From Paenibacillus illinoisensis NBRC 15959 (lineage in GTDB: Bacteria; Bacillota; Bacilli; Paenibacillales; Paenibacillaceae): DNA of 64,000 nucleotides. Where the stretch lies: positions 186,001 to 250,000 of the forward strand of contig NZ_BIME01000009.1 in NCBI RefSeq assembly GCF_004000925.1, read 5' to 3'. The translations under genes and the position numbers were made by a program. The notes under the pieces were generated by a model, which did not search any database, had not been told where the DNA came from, and saw only the letters and a program-made list of their open reading frames with translations. Of this stretch, positions 26,039-35,342 are shown piece after piece. Positions within the stretch are counted from its first letter, which is position 1; each line of letters begins with the position of its first letter.

Positions 26039-26719
26039 ATGGAAATTAGCGGGCGAAAGGCCCTTGTAATCGGGGCCACGGGTCTGGTGGGCAGCCTGCT
26101 CGTCCATAGTTTGCTTCAGCAACCCGAATATGGATTAGTTCGTATTTTGGTCAGGAAGCGACTGGACCTCGATCATCCCAAGCTTGAACAGTACGTGGTG
26201 GATTGGGATCAACTGGGAGACGCCAAGAATTTGTTTTACCCCATGGATGACTTATACTGCTGTCTGGGCACGACGATCAAAAAAGCAGGCAGTCAGGAAA
26301 ATTTCCGCAAGGTCGATCTTCACTATCCGATAGAGGCAGCCAAACTTGCGAATGAGCAAGGGGTGTCCCAGATGCTGGTGATTTCCTCCATGGGGGCGAA
26401 TGCTGGCTCGGGAGTGTTTTACAGTCGAACCAAAGGGGAGATGGAGGAAGCTCTATCCTCGGTTGGTTTCCGCTCTTTGCATATATTTAGACCCTCTCTG
26501 ATTTTGGGTGACCGCGGAGAAAAGCGTGTTGGAGAACAGCTTGCCGCCCGCCTGATGAAGTTCATGGATCGCTGGATGAAGGGGAAAGCTGCCAAGTACC
26601 GTGCAATACATGGTTCAACCATCGCCAGGGCTATGATTAATATTGCGCTTGTCAGGGCCAAAGGCAACCATGTCTACTCCAATGAAGTGATTCATGCACT
26701 TGGAACAGAGAATTCCTGA
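26039..26719 (+). CDS. NAD(P)-binding oxidoreductase, HTATIP2/TIP30-like
   Basis: This 226-residue atypical SDR has IGATGLVGSLLVHSL (~11-25), CCLGTTIKKAGS (~76-87) and the conserved SSMGANAGS with YSRTKGEMEEAL (YxxxK), which is the TIP30-like pattern. The start at 26039 is chosen because GGAGGG is 6 nt upstream; the ATG at 26033 touches that site. The reaction is unknown. It lies 25 nt after the MFS gene and could be in the same transcript. Confidence 0.85.
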   Translation: MEISGRKALVIGATGLVGSLLVHSLLQQPEYGLVRILVRKRLDLDHPKLEQYVVDWDQLGDAKNLFYPMDDLYCCLGTTIKKAGSQENFRKVDLHYPIEAAKLANEQGVSQMLVISSMGANAGSGVFYSRTKGEMEEALSSVGFRSLHIFRPSLILGDRGEKRVGEQLAARLMKFMDRWMKGKAAKYRAIHGSTIARAMINIALVRAKGNHVYSNEVIHALGTENS

Positions 26720-26791
26720 GATGTTTCTTGGCAGGAGAGGATCATGGTATAATAAGCTTCAAAACTTGAGAACATGAAGGAGAACCAGCCC

Positions 26792-27166
26792 ATGAAAAAA
26801 CCAATTTCTACAGATCAGGCTCCAGGTGCTATCGGTCCATACAGCCAGGCTGTTGCTGCAGGTGATTTCGTCTACACATCCGGTCAGCTTGGCCTGAATC
26901 CCCAAACGGGAGAGTTCGGCGCAAATGTTCAGGAACAGACCCGCTTGTCCTTAAGTAACGTAAAAGCAATATTGGAAGCGGCAGGCACAAGCATGGATAA
27001 AGTCGTAAAAACGACGGTATTCCTGAAAGACATGAATGATTTTGTTCCTGTGAATGAAGTATACAGCACATTTTTCGAACAGCCTTACCCGGCACGCAGT
27101 GCGGTTGAAGTAGCTCGTTTGCCGAAGGATGCGCTTGTGGAGATCGAAGTTATCGCCCTGAAATAG
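26792..27166 (+). CDS. ridA: RidA family enamine/imine deaminase
   Basis: This 124-residue RidA (YjgF/YabJ) would hydrolyse reactive 2-aminoacrylate and similar enamines from PLP enzymes. Characteristic residues include PGAIGPYSQAV (~12-22), VYTSGQLGLNP, the catalytic Arg in YPARSAVEVARLPKDALVEI (split across the active site) and the terminal EVIALK. The start is placed at 26792 because AAGGAG lies 9 nt upstream; the ATG at 26774 precedes that site. A second, more divergent RidA is at 47479. Confidence 0.93.
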   Translation: MKKPISTDQAPGAIGPYSQAVAAGDFVYTSGQLGLNPQTGEFGANVQEQTRLSLSNVKAILEAAGTSMDKVVKTTVFLKDMNDFVPVNEVYSTFFEQPYPARSAVEVARLPKDALVEIEVIALK

Positions 27167-27198
27167 AACGGGAGCACCCTTTTCTGGTTACAATACAT

Positions 27199-27240
27199 AA
27201 AAAGCCGATTCCGAATGAGTTGACCGGAATCGGCTTTTTT
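27199..27240. terminator. Bidirectional terminator after ridA
   Basis: AAAAAGCCGATTCCG/CGGAATCGGCTTTTTT, between convergent genes. Confidence 0.9.
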
Positions 27241-27269
27241 CAACGACATTTACAATGGACTCTTTCCGC

Positions 27270-28028
27270 TTAATCACGGTCTTGGTTACGGGCAAAGAAG
27301 AGATATACGGCATAGATCGCAAGCACGATTGCAAGGATAATTGCCGTATAATAAACGGAGGAAACGTCTTTCTGCTTAAGTGCGATGGCAATATATGCCC
27401 AGGTAAACACAAGCGGGTAGATGCTGTCCCGATAAGGGAAGCTCACGAATACAGCCAGCACAAGACCTACAATCAGCATAATAATTGTCCAGGTAGGTTC
27501 GCTGATACCGAAACCATCCCAGCCGATTTTGTATAGTAGAACAGCCGCGTTAATAATGGTTGCCACGCTGACCCATCCGAGATAGATGCTGAACGGCAGC
27601 TTAACCAGCCAAATCTCCGCCGTTGTCGGGAGGGTGATGGCACGCGTTTTGAGATACAGCATGATCAGGCACAGCAGAAGCAATACAATAATAAGCAGGG
27701 CGAGGCCTGTCTGAAGATTTTGAAAAGCGAAGATCCAAGCTACGTTAAAGACGCAGCTTGCCAGAAACCAGTAACCTAGACGGGTGATGGAATCTCTTTT
27801 CCACGATGAAGGAAGAAACTGATAGATCACGAAGCCTGCAAGCAGCAGATAGATCAATCCCCAGATGGAGAAGGCGTACCCTGAAGGTGTAAGCAGCACG
27901 GGATACATATCGGATACTTCCTTGTTGGTTCTCCCGCCGATGGGTAGAGAATTCGACAGGTAATTCACAACGATAACTGCGATAAAGCCAATCGCATTTA
28001 ACCATTTGTACGGATTGTTACGAGACAT
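27270..28028 (-). CDS. TspO/MBR-like tryptophan-rich membrane protein
   Basis: This 252-residue protein has about seven membrane helices and the TspO-family-like signature TPSGYAFSIWGLIYLLL (~47-63) plus later NAAVLLYKIGWDGFG. It is longer than canonical TspO (about 160 residues, five helices). Bacterial TspO-like proteins bind porphyrins and affect stress responses; whether this one does is unknown. AAGGAGGATGTACA precedes ATG. It is divergent from the BASS-type transporter gene. Confidence 0.75.
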   Translation of the reverse strand: MSRNNPYKWLNAIGFIAVIVVNYLSNSLPIGGRTNKEVSDMYPVLLTPSGYAFSIWGLIYLLLAGFVIYQFLPSSWKRDSITRLGYWFLASCVFNVAWIFAFQNLQTGLALLIIVLLLLCLIMLYLKTRAITLPTTAEIWLVKLPFSIYLGWVSVATIINAAVLLYKIGWDGFGISEPTWTIIMLIVGLVLAVFVSFPYRDSIYPLVFTWAYIAIALKQKDVSSVYYTAIILAIVLAIYAVYLFFARNQDRD

Positions 28029-28236
28029 TGTACATCCTCCTTGGTTTATAAAAGAATAAATGAACCACGGGTCAGTCTACAATGAATATACCCAATTCTT
28101 CCACATTCTAATAAGGAGCCGCAAAAAATTCACAGGATGCATGATGGATGACCCGTATTTACTGCGCCTTGATCCATGCTCTGTCCAATGTACGCGTAAT
28201 GAAAGAAGAATATGCCCCAAATAAGGAGGATAAAGT

Positions 28237-29202
28237 GTGCTTACAAGAGAGACCATGGAGAAGCAACAAACCTGGTTCTATATCGTTGCACTGCTTATTG
28301 GTGCAGCCATTGGCTTGGGAAACGCTGAATGGGGATCGGCTTTGCATGACACTGTTTCACCCGTGCTGGCCATTTTGCTATACAGTATGTTTACACAGAT
28401 TCCTTTTTTGCAGTTGAAACAATCGTTATCCAATCTCAGGTTTATCGGTGCTGTTCTAACGGCCAATTTTGTCGTTGTACCTGTAATCGTATCGCTGCTA
28501 ACGTGGATATTCCCGCAGTCGCCTGCGGTTCTCATCGGCGTGTACCTGGTGCTGCTAACCCCATGCATCGATTATGTCATTGTTTTTACCCAGCTAGGAC
28601 GCGGGAATGAAAAGCTTATGCTGGCTGTAACGCCAATCTTGTTCGTGGTGCAAATGGTATTGCTGCCTTTGTATTTGTGGTTACTGACCGGGGAAGAGGC
28701 AGCCCAGCTGATGAAAGTGGGGCCGTTTGCAGAAGCATTCCTGGTTCTCATTGTTATACCATTAGTCCTGGCAATCCTTACTCAAGTGTGGTCGAAGGGG
28801 AGAGCGGTTGGGGAAAAGCTGATGGATACAGCAGCCTGGCTGCCAGTTCCGATGATGGCACTGGCGTTAATTGTGGTGGTTGCCTCGCAGATTGGCAAGG
28901 TGTACTCAGACTTTGATATTGTCTTGAATGCCATACCTGTTTATGTGTCTTTTTTGATATTGATGCCATTTCTGTCCCGCTTGGTGGCAATTCTGTTCCG
29001 ATTGGACATCGGTGCTGGACGTGCGCTGATCTTCAGCTCGGCGACCCGGAATTCACTCGTTGTGCTGCCGCTGGCGCTTGCACTCCCGGAAGAATGGGCT
29101 ACAATAGCTGCAGCAGCCATCGTAACCCAAACCATTGTCGAATTAGCGGGAGAGTTAATCTACATCCGTTTGGTGCCTTCATTTTTCATAAGAGATAAAT
29201 GA
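28237..29202 (+). CDS. Arsenite-resistance/BASS family membrane transporter
   Basis: This 321-residue protein has about ten helices and belongs to the bile acid:sodium symporter/Acr3 superfamily. LLTPCIDYVIVFTQLGRGN (~103-121) corresponds to the Acr3 region with a conserved cysteine; FSSATRNSLVVLPLALALP is the second conserved segment. Many relatives are annotated as arsenic resistance proteins, but no arsR or arsC is adjacent, so the substrate is uncertain. The start is GTG 28237 with AAGGAGGA 6 nt upstream. Confidence 0.8.
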   Translation: MLTRETMEKQQTWFYIVALLIGAAIGLGNAEWGSALHDTVSPVLAILLYSMFTQIPFLQLKQSLSNLRFIGAVLTANFVVVPVIVSLLTWIFPQSPAVLIGVYLVLLTPCIDYVIVFTQLGRGNEKLMLAVTPILFVVQMVLLPLYLWLLTGEEAAQLMKVGPFAEAFLVLIVIPLVLAILTQVWSKGRAVGEKLMDTAAWLPVPMMALALIVVVASQIGKVYSDFDIVLNAIPVYVSFLILMPFLSRLVAILFRLDIGAGRALIFSSATRNSLVVLPLALALPEEWATIAAAAIVTQTIVELAGELIYIRLVPSFFIRDK

Positions 29203-29225
29203 GGTATGATTCAGGATATCCTCCG

Positions 29226-29696
29226 TTAATATGGAGAGGTGGCTATCTCTTCAAGTTCGCGAGCCACTTCCTCGATGGATTTGCGCGTGTCGATCTCAAA
29301 CGTCGATCCGGCACGCAGCAGCGGCTCTACCGTATGCACATAATGAATAATCTCTTCCCGTTCAGCCTGAGTCTTTCCGTAAGGATTGTTGTGACGGGAA
29401 GATACTCGTTCCAAAATAACATCAAGTGGTGCACTTAATAAGACAATTGCATCAAACATGGGATAAAACTTCCCCTGATTGGAGACTGTACCCGAAATAA
29501 ACAGAGCTCCTTCGGTATGCCCCGTAAGAAGTGCCATGATCCGTTCTTCGTTCCATAACCAACCAGTGCCGTCTGCGTTCTCGCTCCACTCCCCGTAATC
29601 GGTATCCACTACACGATGTCCTTTCCGGGCCAGTTCGGCCAAGGCTGTTGACTTACCGGTACCCGACATTCCTGTAATCAAAATTACTCTTCTCAT
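29226..29696 (-). CDS. Small P-loop kinase-like ATPase (AAA_18/shikimate-kinase-like)
   Basis: This 156-residue protein has a Walker A motif GMSGTGKST (~9-17), an acidic VVDTDYGEW after strand 2, and a lid-like RVSSRHNNPYGK. It resembles small nucleotide or metabolite kinases, and the phosphate acceptor cannot be inferred. It starts 4 nt after the stop of the YesN-type regulator on the same strand, so it is probably the last gene of that operon. Confidence 0.82.
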   Translation of the reverse strand: MRRVILITGMSGTGKSTALAELARKGHRVVDTDYGEWSENADGTGWLWNEERIMALLTGHTEGALFISGTVSNQGKFYPMFDAIVLLSAPLDVILERVSSRHNNPYGKTQAEREEIIHYVHTVEPLLRAGSTFEIDTRKSIEEVARELEEIATSPY

Positions 29697-29700
29697 ATGG

Positions 29701-31335
29701 CTAGGAATTCGCCTCCGTTAAGGTTTTACGGTATTCACCAGGTGAGATGCCCTCCATTTTTTTAAACACTTTGCTGAAGTACTTCTCGTCCTGGTATCCA
29801 ACCATTTCCGAAATTTTAACGATTCGTAGTGAAGGATTCTGCAGGAGCAGTTTGGCATTGTTGATTCGCAGTTTCCCCAGATATTCGGACCAGTTCAAAC
29901 CGAACTGCTGTTTGAATTTGCGAGATATATACTCTCGGCTGAGATAGAACCGTGCAGCGATCTGCTGCAGGGACAGATCCTCTTGATAATGGGCATCAGT
30001 GTAGCGCGCAATATCGGTCATCGGATCAGAATGGGTATTAGGGTGAAAAGTAAGAGCTTTCCCCGCTGCCAGCAGTCGCTGTTCCAGCAGAGACCGAAGC
30101 AGAGGCAAGGACAGCAGCCCTTCGGAGTCCAGTGGTAATTCGGCAAAGGGGATAGACTGTTCCTCTACTGCATCCTCATCGCTTGCTGGCGGAGAGTCTG
30201 CCGCATCATCAAGCCACCGCCCAAGGATCCATTCCATTTCTTCCATCCACTGATGAACCTGTTCGGCGGAGATGATCTGAAGCTGCGTTATGGGCTCGAT
30301 CCACTCTGCCACAGCATGGGCTACACTGGAAGCACGCCCACTAATCGAGGCAAGCCGCATGGATTCTTCATAAGCATTTAAACGTAACCCTTTTGTATTC
30401 CCTGAGGAAGTCTCTAGAGAATCGTGGAATCTTTGACCGTTCTGGAGCGTATTGCGCCTCCATAACCGGAGGCTGGCTTCCTGATAGGCAGCCGCGATTC
30501 CGGAAGGATAGGATTCGCACGCGGAGACACCAAAGTGAAGCCGGCGCTGGATGGTTTGCTGCAATCCAGCGTTTATCTTCTCAAGCAAGGGGCCAAGAGC
30601 GGTAGAACTTCCCCAATGCAATAATACGATCTCATCAGGCTGATCCAAGTGGCGGAATGCTACGCCTTCCTCAGGTGTGGATAACATCTCGGCGCAAATA
30701 TTCAGAACGGAGAATACAAGCAGATCGGGATGGCTGCGGTATTTGGCCAGACATTCTGCATCCAGATGGGACAGGCTGGTGACAGCAATATTGCAATTTC
30801 CAGCCTTAACCGGGAGATTCAGCTCATCCCGCAGCCGCTGAATCTGAGCATGCCCATTGCCGCGTCCGGCGACAAGTTCTGTCAGCAGCCTGTCATGATA
30901 ATGGGGACGCATGCGGTTGACCACAATGGACTGGCGTGCTGCCTGCAAACGGGCGGATTCTTCTTCCTGCCAAGCACTCACGGCCTTGGATAGGGAGGCA
31001 TTCAACTCATCCGCTTCTACGGGCTTGAGCAGATAATCCATGCCCCCGTAGCGAATCGCATGCCGGACAAGCTCAAAATCGTCATACCCACTGATAACCA
31101 GTACCTTGCTCTGCGGAGCGTGAACTGATATCCATTCCAGCAGGGCCATGCCATCCTGACCGGGCATGCGCATGTCACTGAGGACAATCTCCGGCTGGTG
31201 GGAAGAGATGGCTGCTGCGGCTTCATGACCGTCTGCGGCTTCAAGGAGGGTATCTATCCCCAGGTCATCCCAATGCCCAAGCAGTCTGATTGCGTCGCGG
31301 ACGTGCTTTTCATCATCAACAATAAGTGCTTTCAT
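29701..31335 (-). CDS. YesN-type response regulator (REC plus AraC HTH)
   Basis: This 544-residue regulator has a REC domain at 1-~120 (IVDDEKHVRDAIR; phospho-Asp in VLSDMRMPG; LLKPVEADEL) and a long middle region. A C-terminal AraC-type double HTH follows (~440-540, LSLQQIAARFYLSREYISR and MVGYQDEKYFSKVFKKMEG split by family pattern). It should control the divergent sugar ABC genes. The start at 31335 has GGGGGAG 8 nt upstream; GTG 31344 would overlap the kinase stop. It is coupled to the upstream kinase gene. Confidence 0.92.
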   Translation of the reverse strand: MKALIVDDEKHVRDAIRLLGHWDDLGIDTLLEAADGHEAAAAISSHQPEIVLSDMRMPGQDGMALLEWISVHAPQSKVLVISGYDDFELVRHAIRYGGMDYLLKPVEADELNASLSKAVSAWQEEESARLQAARQSIVVNRMRPHYHDRLLTELVAGRGNGHAQIQRLRDELNLPVKAGNCNIAVTSLSHLDAECLAKYRSHPDLLVFSVLNICAEMLSTPEEGVAFRHLDQPDEIVLLHWGSSTALGPLLEKINAGLQQTIQRRLHFGVSACESYPSGIAAAYQEASLRLWRRNTLQNGQRFHDSLETSSGNTKGLRLNAYEESMRLASISGRASSVAHAVAEWIEPITQLQIISAEQVHQWMEEMEWILGRWLDDAADSPPASDEDAVEEQSIPFAELPLDSEGLLSLPLLRSLLEQRLLAAGKALTFHPNTHSDPMTDIARYTDAHYQEDLSLQQIAARFYLSREYISRKFKQQFGLNWSEYLGKLRINNAKLLLQNPSLRIVKISEMVGYQDEKYFSKVFKKMEGISPGEYRKTLTEANS

Positions 31336-31340
31336 GTTGT

Positions 31341-33170
31341 TCACTCCCCCGCGTAAATGTTGAGCTTAATTATGACACCGTTTGGTTCCAGGTTGCTGAT
31401 CTCCAGCATAGCCGTATGCTCCGGCGGAGAGTTCAGTTGGAGCCTGCGCATCACATTCCGTAGGCCGATGGATTCCGATGGGTCGGAATCCTGAGCGGCA
31501 AGTCCGGAAGAGGTGTGAATCAGACTTAGCCATCCCTGAATCTCGGACAACTTCTCCTCTGGTATGGGAGGTCCGTTATTCTCCAGTTGAATTTCAATCC
31601 AGTGGTCAGATGTCCTGCGACTGCTTATACGAATGAATCCTTTACCTGGCTGGACATCCGCCCCATGCTTGAAATAATTTTCAATCAATGGCTGCAGGGT
31701 CATTCTCGGCAGTTCGGTGCGTAACGTATCTTCGGCAAAATCAAGCTGTACCTCAAGGCGGTCGCCAAACCGCTCCTGTTGAAGCTCCAGATACAACCTT
31801 GCATGCTCGGCTTCCTCTCGCAAGGTGACACGAGTTTGGTCCCGCATGCTGTAACGCAGCATTTTGGAGAGGGAAGAGAGGAGCACGTACACCCGCTGCC
31901 CTTGATGCTGGAGGGCAAGTGTGCCTATGGATTGCAATGTATTGTATAGAAAATGTGGATGGATCTGCGCCTGTAATGCTTTGAGCTGGTTGGTTTTGTT
32001 GGCAATCTCCAGTCGGTATTCTCGCAAAATCAGGTTATTTACCGTATCCATCATATCCCGGAAATGACGCGCAAGTACTCCAATCTCATCCTGGCTCTTA
32101 AGCCGAATGTCTACATGCAGACGTCCTGCCTGAATCTGATTCATATATCGCATTAATTGCTTGAGTGGTCCGGTTATGCGGATCGAGATAAACAAGGTAG
32201 CCACGATAACGAGCAGAAGCGCAGCAATGGCAATCATGGCATTATTCCATGTCAGTGTGGTAGCCCTGGCATATAGCGTCTCATTCGGAATTTGTTTGAT
32301 GATCGTCCAGTCGGCAAAGGTGCTGCCCATTTGTTGATAGACATACATGGAATGCTCTTGTTCAAAATGTCCTGCAGCGGTGCTGCTTGTTCCCGTTCCG
32401 GTCCGTGCTGCATCAAGCTCCCTGGATGCTTCCTGCCTTAATTGATCTGTTCCACTGATCTCAGAACGACCTTGGTATATGATCTGATTCTGACCATCCA
32501 CGACATAGATTTGTTCCTTCTCCGGATCGTACAGCCTGCTGCAGATGGCCGCTATGGTATCCATGTTCAAGTCTATGGCGAGCACCCCCAGGCGCTCGGT
32601 TGACGGAACATCCTTGATTACACGATGTAATGTAATTACTGTTCGTGCAGGATCATCGGCGGAAGCTGCCTTGAAGCCGTAAGTATGACTCATATGTGCT
32701 GATTCTACCCATATATCCGGGCTCTCACCACCTGTTTTTCCATGGAGGGCGTCGGAATAGGCCTGTTTGCGTTCCTCCCGCTTTGGAAAAGGGCTCATAA
32801 TTAAGGTAGATTGATTGGCTGCAAACGAGTGCAAATAGAGCTGGAACACATCCGGTACAGCCGAGCGAATGGTCTGCAGCGTTGTATACACCTCTGCTAC
32901 AGCGCGATAATCCCCAGGGATTTTTGCCAGATTACGTAGGAAATTAGGGTCACTATATACGGCAAGTGATGCTCGCGCCACATTATCCACATAGTTGTTG
33001 AGGTTGGTGGATGCCTGATAGATGAGACGTTTGTTCTCGGCAACGGCCTGCTCGCGCAGGGCTGTTTTGGTCTGGATGAATGTCATGCTGATGGAAGCCA
33101 GCAGGGGAAGTGTGGTGGCTATGAGCATGAAAGCGATTAACTTGGTGCGAATGCTGTAGTATTTTGACAT
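31341..33170 (-). CDS. YesM-type sensor histidine kinase
   Basis: This 609-residue kinase has an N-terminal helix (~12-32), a large extracellular dCache-like sensor (~33-300), a second helix (~303-328, MIAIAALLLVIVATLFISI) and HAMP (~330-385, RITGPLKQLMRYMNQIQAG). A His_kinase domain with AQIHPHFLYNTLQSIG follows (phospho-His ~411), then HATPase (LIENYFKHG, IGLRNVMRRL). It is the partner of the adjacent YesN regulator. Such pairs sense oligosaccharides or glycosides and turn on neighbouring ABC importers. Confidence 0.93.
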   Translation of the reverse strand: MSKYYSIRTKLIAFMLIATTLPLLASISMTFIQTKTALREQAVAENKRLIYQASTNLNNYVDNVARASLAVYSDPNFLRNLAKIPGDYRAVAEVYTTLQTIRSAVPDVFQLYLHSFAANQSTLIMSPFPKREERKQAYSDALHGKTGGESPDIWVESAHMSHTYGFKAASADDPARTVITLHRVIKDVPSTERLGVLAIDLNMDTIAAICSRLYDPEKEQIYVVDGQNQIIYQGRSEISGTDQLRQEASRELDAARTGTGTSSTAAGHFEQEHSMYVYQQMGSTFADWTIIKQIPNETLYARATTLTWNNAMIAIAALLLVIVATLFISIRITGPLKQLMRYMNQIQAGRLHVDIRLKSQDEIGVLARHFRDMMDTVNNLILREYRLEIANKTNQLKALQAQIHPHFLYNTLQSIGTLALQHQGQRVYVLLSSLSKMLRYSMRDQTRVTLREEAEHARLYLELQQERFGDRLEVQLDFAEDTLRTELPRMTLQPLIENYFKHGADVQPGKGFIRISSRRTSDHWIEIQLENNGPPIPEEKLSEIQGWLSLIHTSSGLAAQDSDPSESIGLRNVMRRLQLNSPPEHTAMLEISNLEPNGVIIKLNIYAGE

Positions 33171-33313
33171 TGGGACACCCCTTCTGGTTGCAGGATAAGA
33201 GAGGACAATATTTTACACCCAACTGTTCACGAGGGTCAGTGTTTCCAACCGGAATATTGGGGTTTAATAGAAAAAGAGACCAATTCCATCCATCTATAGA
33301 AGGGGAGAACGAT

Positions 33314-34195
33314 ATGAAGCATCGCAAATCTTCGCAGCTGTTACAGCAGCTGGTGTTCGTGGGTCCCTCCATCGTGTTCTTTATTCTCATTATCGTGGTC
33401 CCTTTCCTGCTGGGAATGTATTACTCCTTTACAGATTGGAACGGGGTGTCAGAGAATATCAATTGGGTAGGGTTCGACAACTTTCTTCATATTTTTGCGA
33501 ATGATCCCAAGTTCCAAACAGCGTTCTGGTTCACGGTACGTTTTACGGTGGTCGGTGTAGTATTAACCAATATCATCGGTTTTTTCCTGGCTTACTTCCT
33601 GACCAAACCGCTTAAGACGAGAAACATTCTGCGCACGATCTTTTTTATGCCTAACGTGATTGGTGGACTGTTGCTCGGCTTTATCTGGCAGTTCATATTT
33701 GTGAAAGGGTTTTCAGCAGTTGGCGACGTGACCGGCTGGTCCTTCTTCAACCTCCCTTGGCTGGGAGACGAGCCGACCGCCTTCTGGGGAATCGTCATTG
33801 TATTTGTCTGGCAGACCGCAGGCTATCTGATGGTCATCTACATCTCGTCCCTGACCAATGTGTCGCCGGATCTGCTGGAAGCCGCTGAAATTGATGGAGC
33901 AAGCCGCTGGCAGGTACTGCGGAGCATCATTCTACCGCTCATTATGCCTGGGGTAACGATCTGTCTGTTCCTGGCGATCTCCTGGTCATTCAAAATGTTT
34001 GATCTCAATCTGTCACTGACCAAAGGTGGACCGTTTGGATCAACGGAGTCCGTTGCACTCAACATTTACAACGAGGCATTCGTGAACAACCGTTACGGCA
34101 TTGGTACGGCAAAAGCACTCATTTTCTTCGTGATCGTTGCGATCATTACGATGATTCAGGTCCGTCTGACGAAGAGCAAGGAGGTAGAGGCATAG
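33314..34195 (+). CDS. Sugar ABC transporter permease (MalF/UgpA type)
   Basis: This 293-residue inner-membrane permease has six helices and the EAA loop EAAEIDGASRWQVLRSIILP (~193-212). It imports a carbohydrate through partnership with the next two genes. The start at 33314 (MKHRKSS) has AGGGGAGAACGAT upstream; the longer open frame to 33164 lacks family similarity. The ABC ATPase is absent here, so a shared MsmX-type ATPase elsewhere is likely used. It is divergent from the YesMN system that probably regulates it. Confidence 0.92.
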   Translation: MKHRKSSQLLQQLVFVGPSIVFFILIIVVPFLLGMYYSFTDWNGVSENINWVGFDNFLHIFANDPKFQTAFWFTVRFTVVGVVLTNIIGFFLAYFLTKPLKTRNILRTIFFMPNVIGGLLLGFIWQFIFVKGFSAVGDVTGWSFFNLPWLGDEPTAFWGIVIVFVWQTAGYLMVIYISSLTNVSPDLLEAAEIDGASRWQVLRSIILPLIMPGVTICLFLAISWSFKMFDLNLSLTKGGPFGSTESVALNIYNEAFVNNRYGIGTAKALIFFVIVAIITMIQVRLTKSKEVEA

Positions 34196-35032
34196 ATGGA
34201 AACGACGAAAAACTACCGCTTCAGTACGATCATAACCGAGATCATCATGGTACTGATTGGACTTCTGTTCCTAGTTCCGTTCTACTTCCTGTTTGTCAAT
34301 TCGGTCAAAACATTTGGTGACCTGCTTACCAATTCGGCAGCATGGCCGGAAGTCTTCCAATGGGGGAACTATGCAAACGCCTGGGAGAAAATCAAATTCC
34401 CTTCGGCACTGATGAACTCGCTTATCGTTACAGTGGTCAGCAACCTGCTGCTTGTATTGATCAGCTCCATGGCTGCATACCGGATGGTTCGCAGTGATAC
34501 CCGGTTCAACCGAATTCTGTTTGGCATGTTCATTGCCGCCATGGTGATTCCGTTCCAGTCTATCATGATTCCACTCGTTACGGTAACCAGTAATCTTGGC
34601 CTGATCGACAGTCTGGGCGGATTAATTATCTGTTATCTCGGATTTGGTGCACCCATGTCGGTGTTCCTGTTCCATGGGTTCGTTAAATCGGTCCCGGTTG
34701 AGATTGAAGAAGCGGCTCGGGTGGATGGCAGCTCCGTATACGGGGTATTCTTCCGAATTGTCTTCCCGCTCATGAAGCCGATGTATGTCACGGTCATTAT
34801 CCTAAACACCCTCTGGATCTGGAATGACTATCTGCTGCCATCCCTGATCTTGCAGAGTTCCAACCTGCGTACGATCCCGATTGCGACCTTTGCGCTGTTC
34901 GGTCAATATACGAAGCAATGGGATCTGGCACTGCCTGCCTTGGTGCTGGGCATCATGCCAATCATTATCTTCTTCTTGCTGATGCAGAAGTACATTATTC
35001 AGGGCATTACCGCTGGATCAGTTAAGGGGTAG
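34196..35032 (+). CDS. Sugar ABC transporter permease (MalG/UgpE type)
   Basis: This 278-residue permease has six helices and EAA-loop EEAARVDGSSVYGVFFRIVFP (~175-195, one shortened motif). It starts directly after the stop of the preceding permease (TAG-ATG with no gap), so the two are translationally coupled. It ends at 35032, after which a structured repeat region separates it from the binding-protein gene. Confidence 0.92.
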   Translation: METTKNYRFSTIITEIIMVLIGLLFLVPFYFLFVNSVKTFGDLLTNSAAWPEVFQWGNYANAWEKIKFPSALMNSLIVTVVSNLLLVLISSMAAYRMVRSDTRFNRILFGMFIAAMVIPFQSIMIPLVTVTSNLGLIDSLGGLIICYLGFGAPMSVFLFHGFVKSVPVEIEEAARVDGSSVYGVFFRIVFPLMKPMYVTVIILNTLWIWNDYLLPSLILQSSNLRTIPIATFALFGQYTKQWDLALPALVLGIMPIIIFFLLMQKYIIQGITAGSVKG

Positions 35033-35042
35033 GAGCGAAGGT

Positions 35043-35181
35043 GAGGTGCTCCGGGATCATGTTGCGCTTTCGATCGCTGTTGCTCCCCGGTGGCCAGAAT
35101 GAATTGAGGTAAGGAAGCCACCGGGTATCAAAGGCGAACGCTTCGCTTCTCCATCGCATCATGCTCCCTCCGCTCCACCTC
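35043..35181. repeat. Dispersed structured repeat, copy B (permease to binding-protein gap)
   Basis: The outer arms are GAGGTG (35043-35048) with CACCTC (35176-35181), and GGGATCATGTTGCG (35053-35066) with CGCATCATGCTCCC (35155-35168; 12 of 14 pair). Block 1 CGATCGCTGTT is at 35071-35081, and block 2 AGGCGAACG-CTTCGCTTCTCCA is at 35132-35153 (21 of 22 bases as in copy A). Between them is a perfect 9-bp hairpin CCCGGTGGC/GCCACCGGG (~35086-35125). The arms differ completely from those of copy A yet are again self-complementary. Confidence 0.7.
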
Positions 35182-35230
35182 GCATGGAGGTGTAGGAGGA
35201 GAAGGCGCCCCATGGCTTGGGCACCTTCTC
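35176..35230. repeat. Two further hairpins before the binding-protein gene
   Basis: CACCTC/GAGGTG (35176-35192), sharing its left arm with the outer stem of copy B, and GAGAAGG-c-GCCC / GGGC-a-CCTTCTC (35199-35230). No T-run follows, so these look like mRNA-stabilising or processing structures rather than terminators. Confidence 0.6.
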
Positions 35231-35342
35231 GGAGGCAAGCGTAAGTAAGAAAAGCTAGAAAGACAAGGGTCGAGAAGAGAAGATTATGAAATGAAGAGTA
35301 AGGAAGCTGCCAAACAGAAACTACTATAGGGAGAGTGTATGT

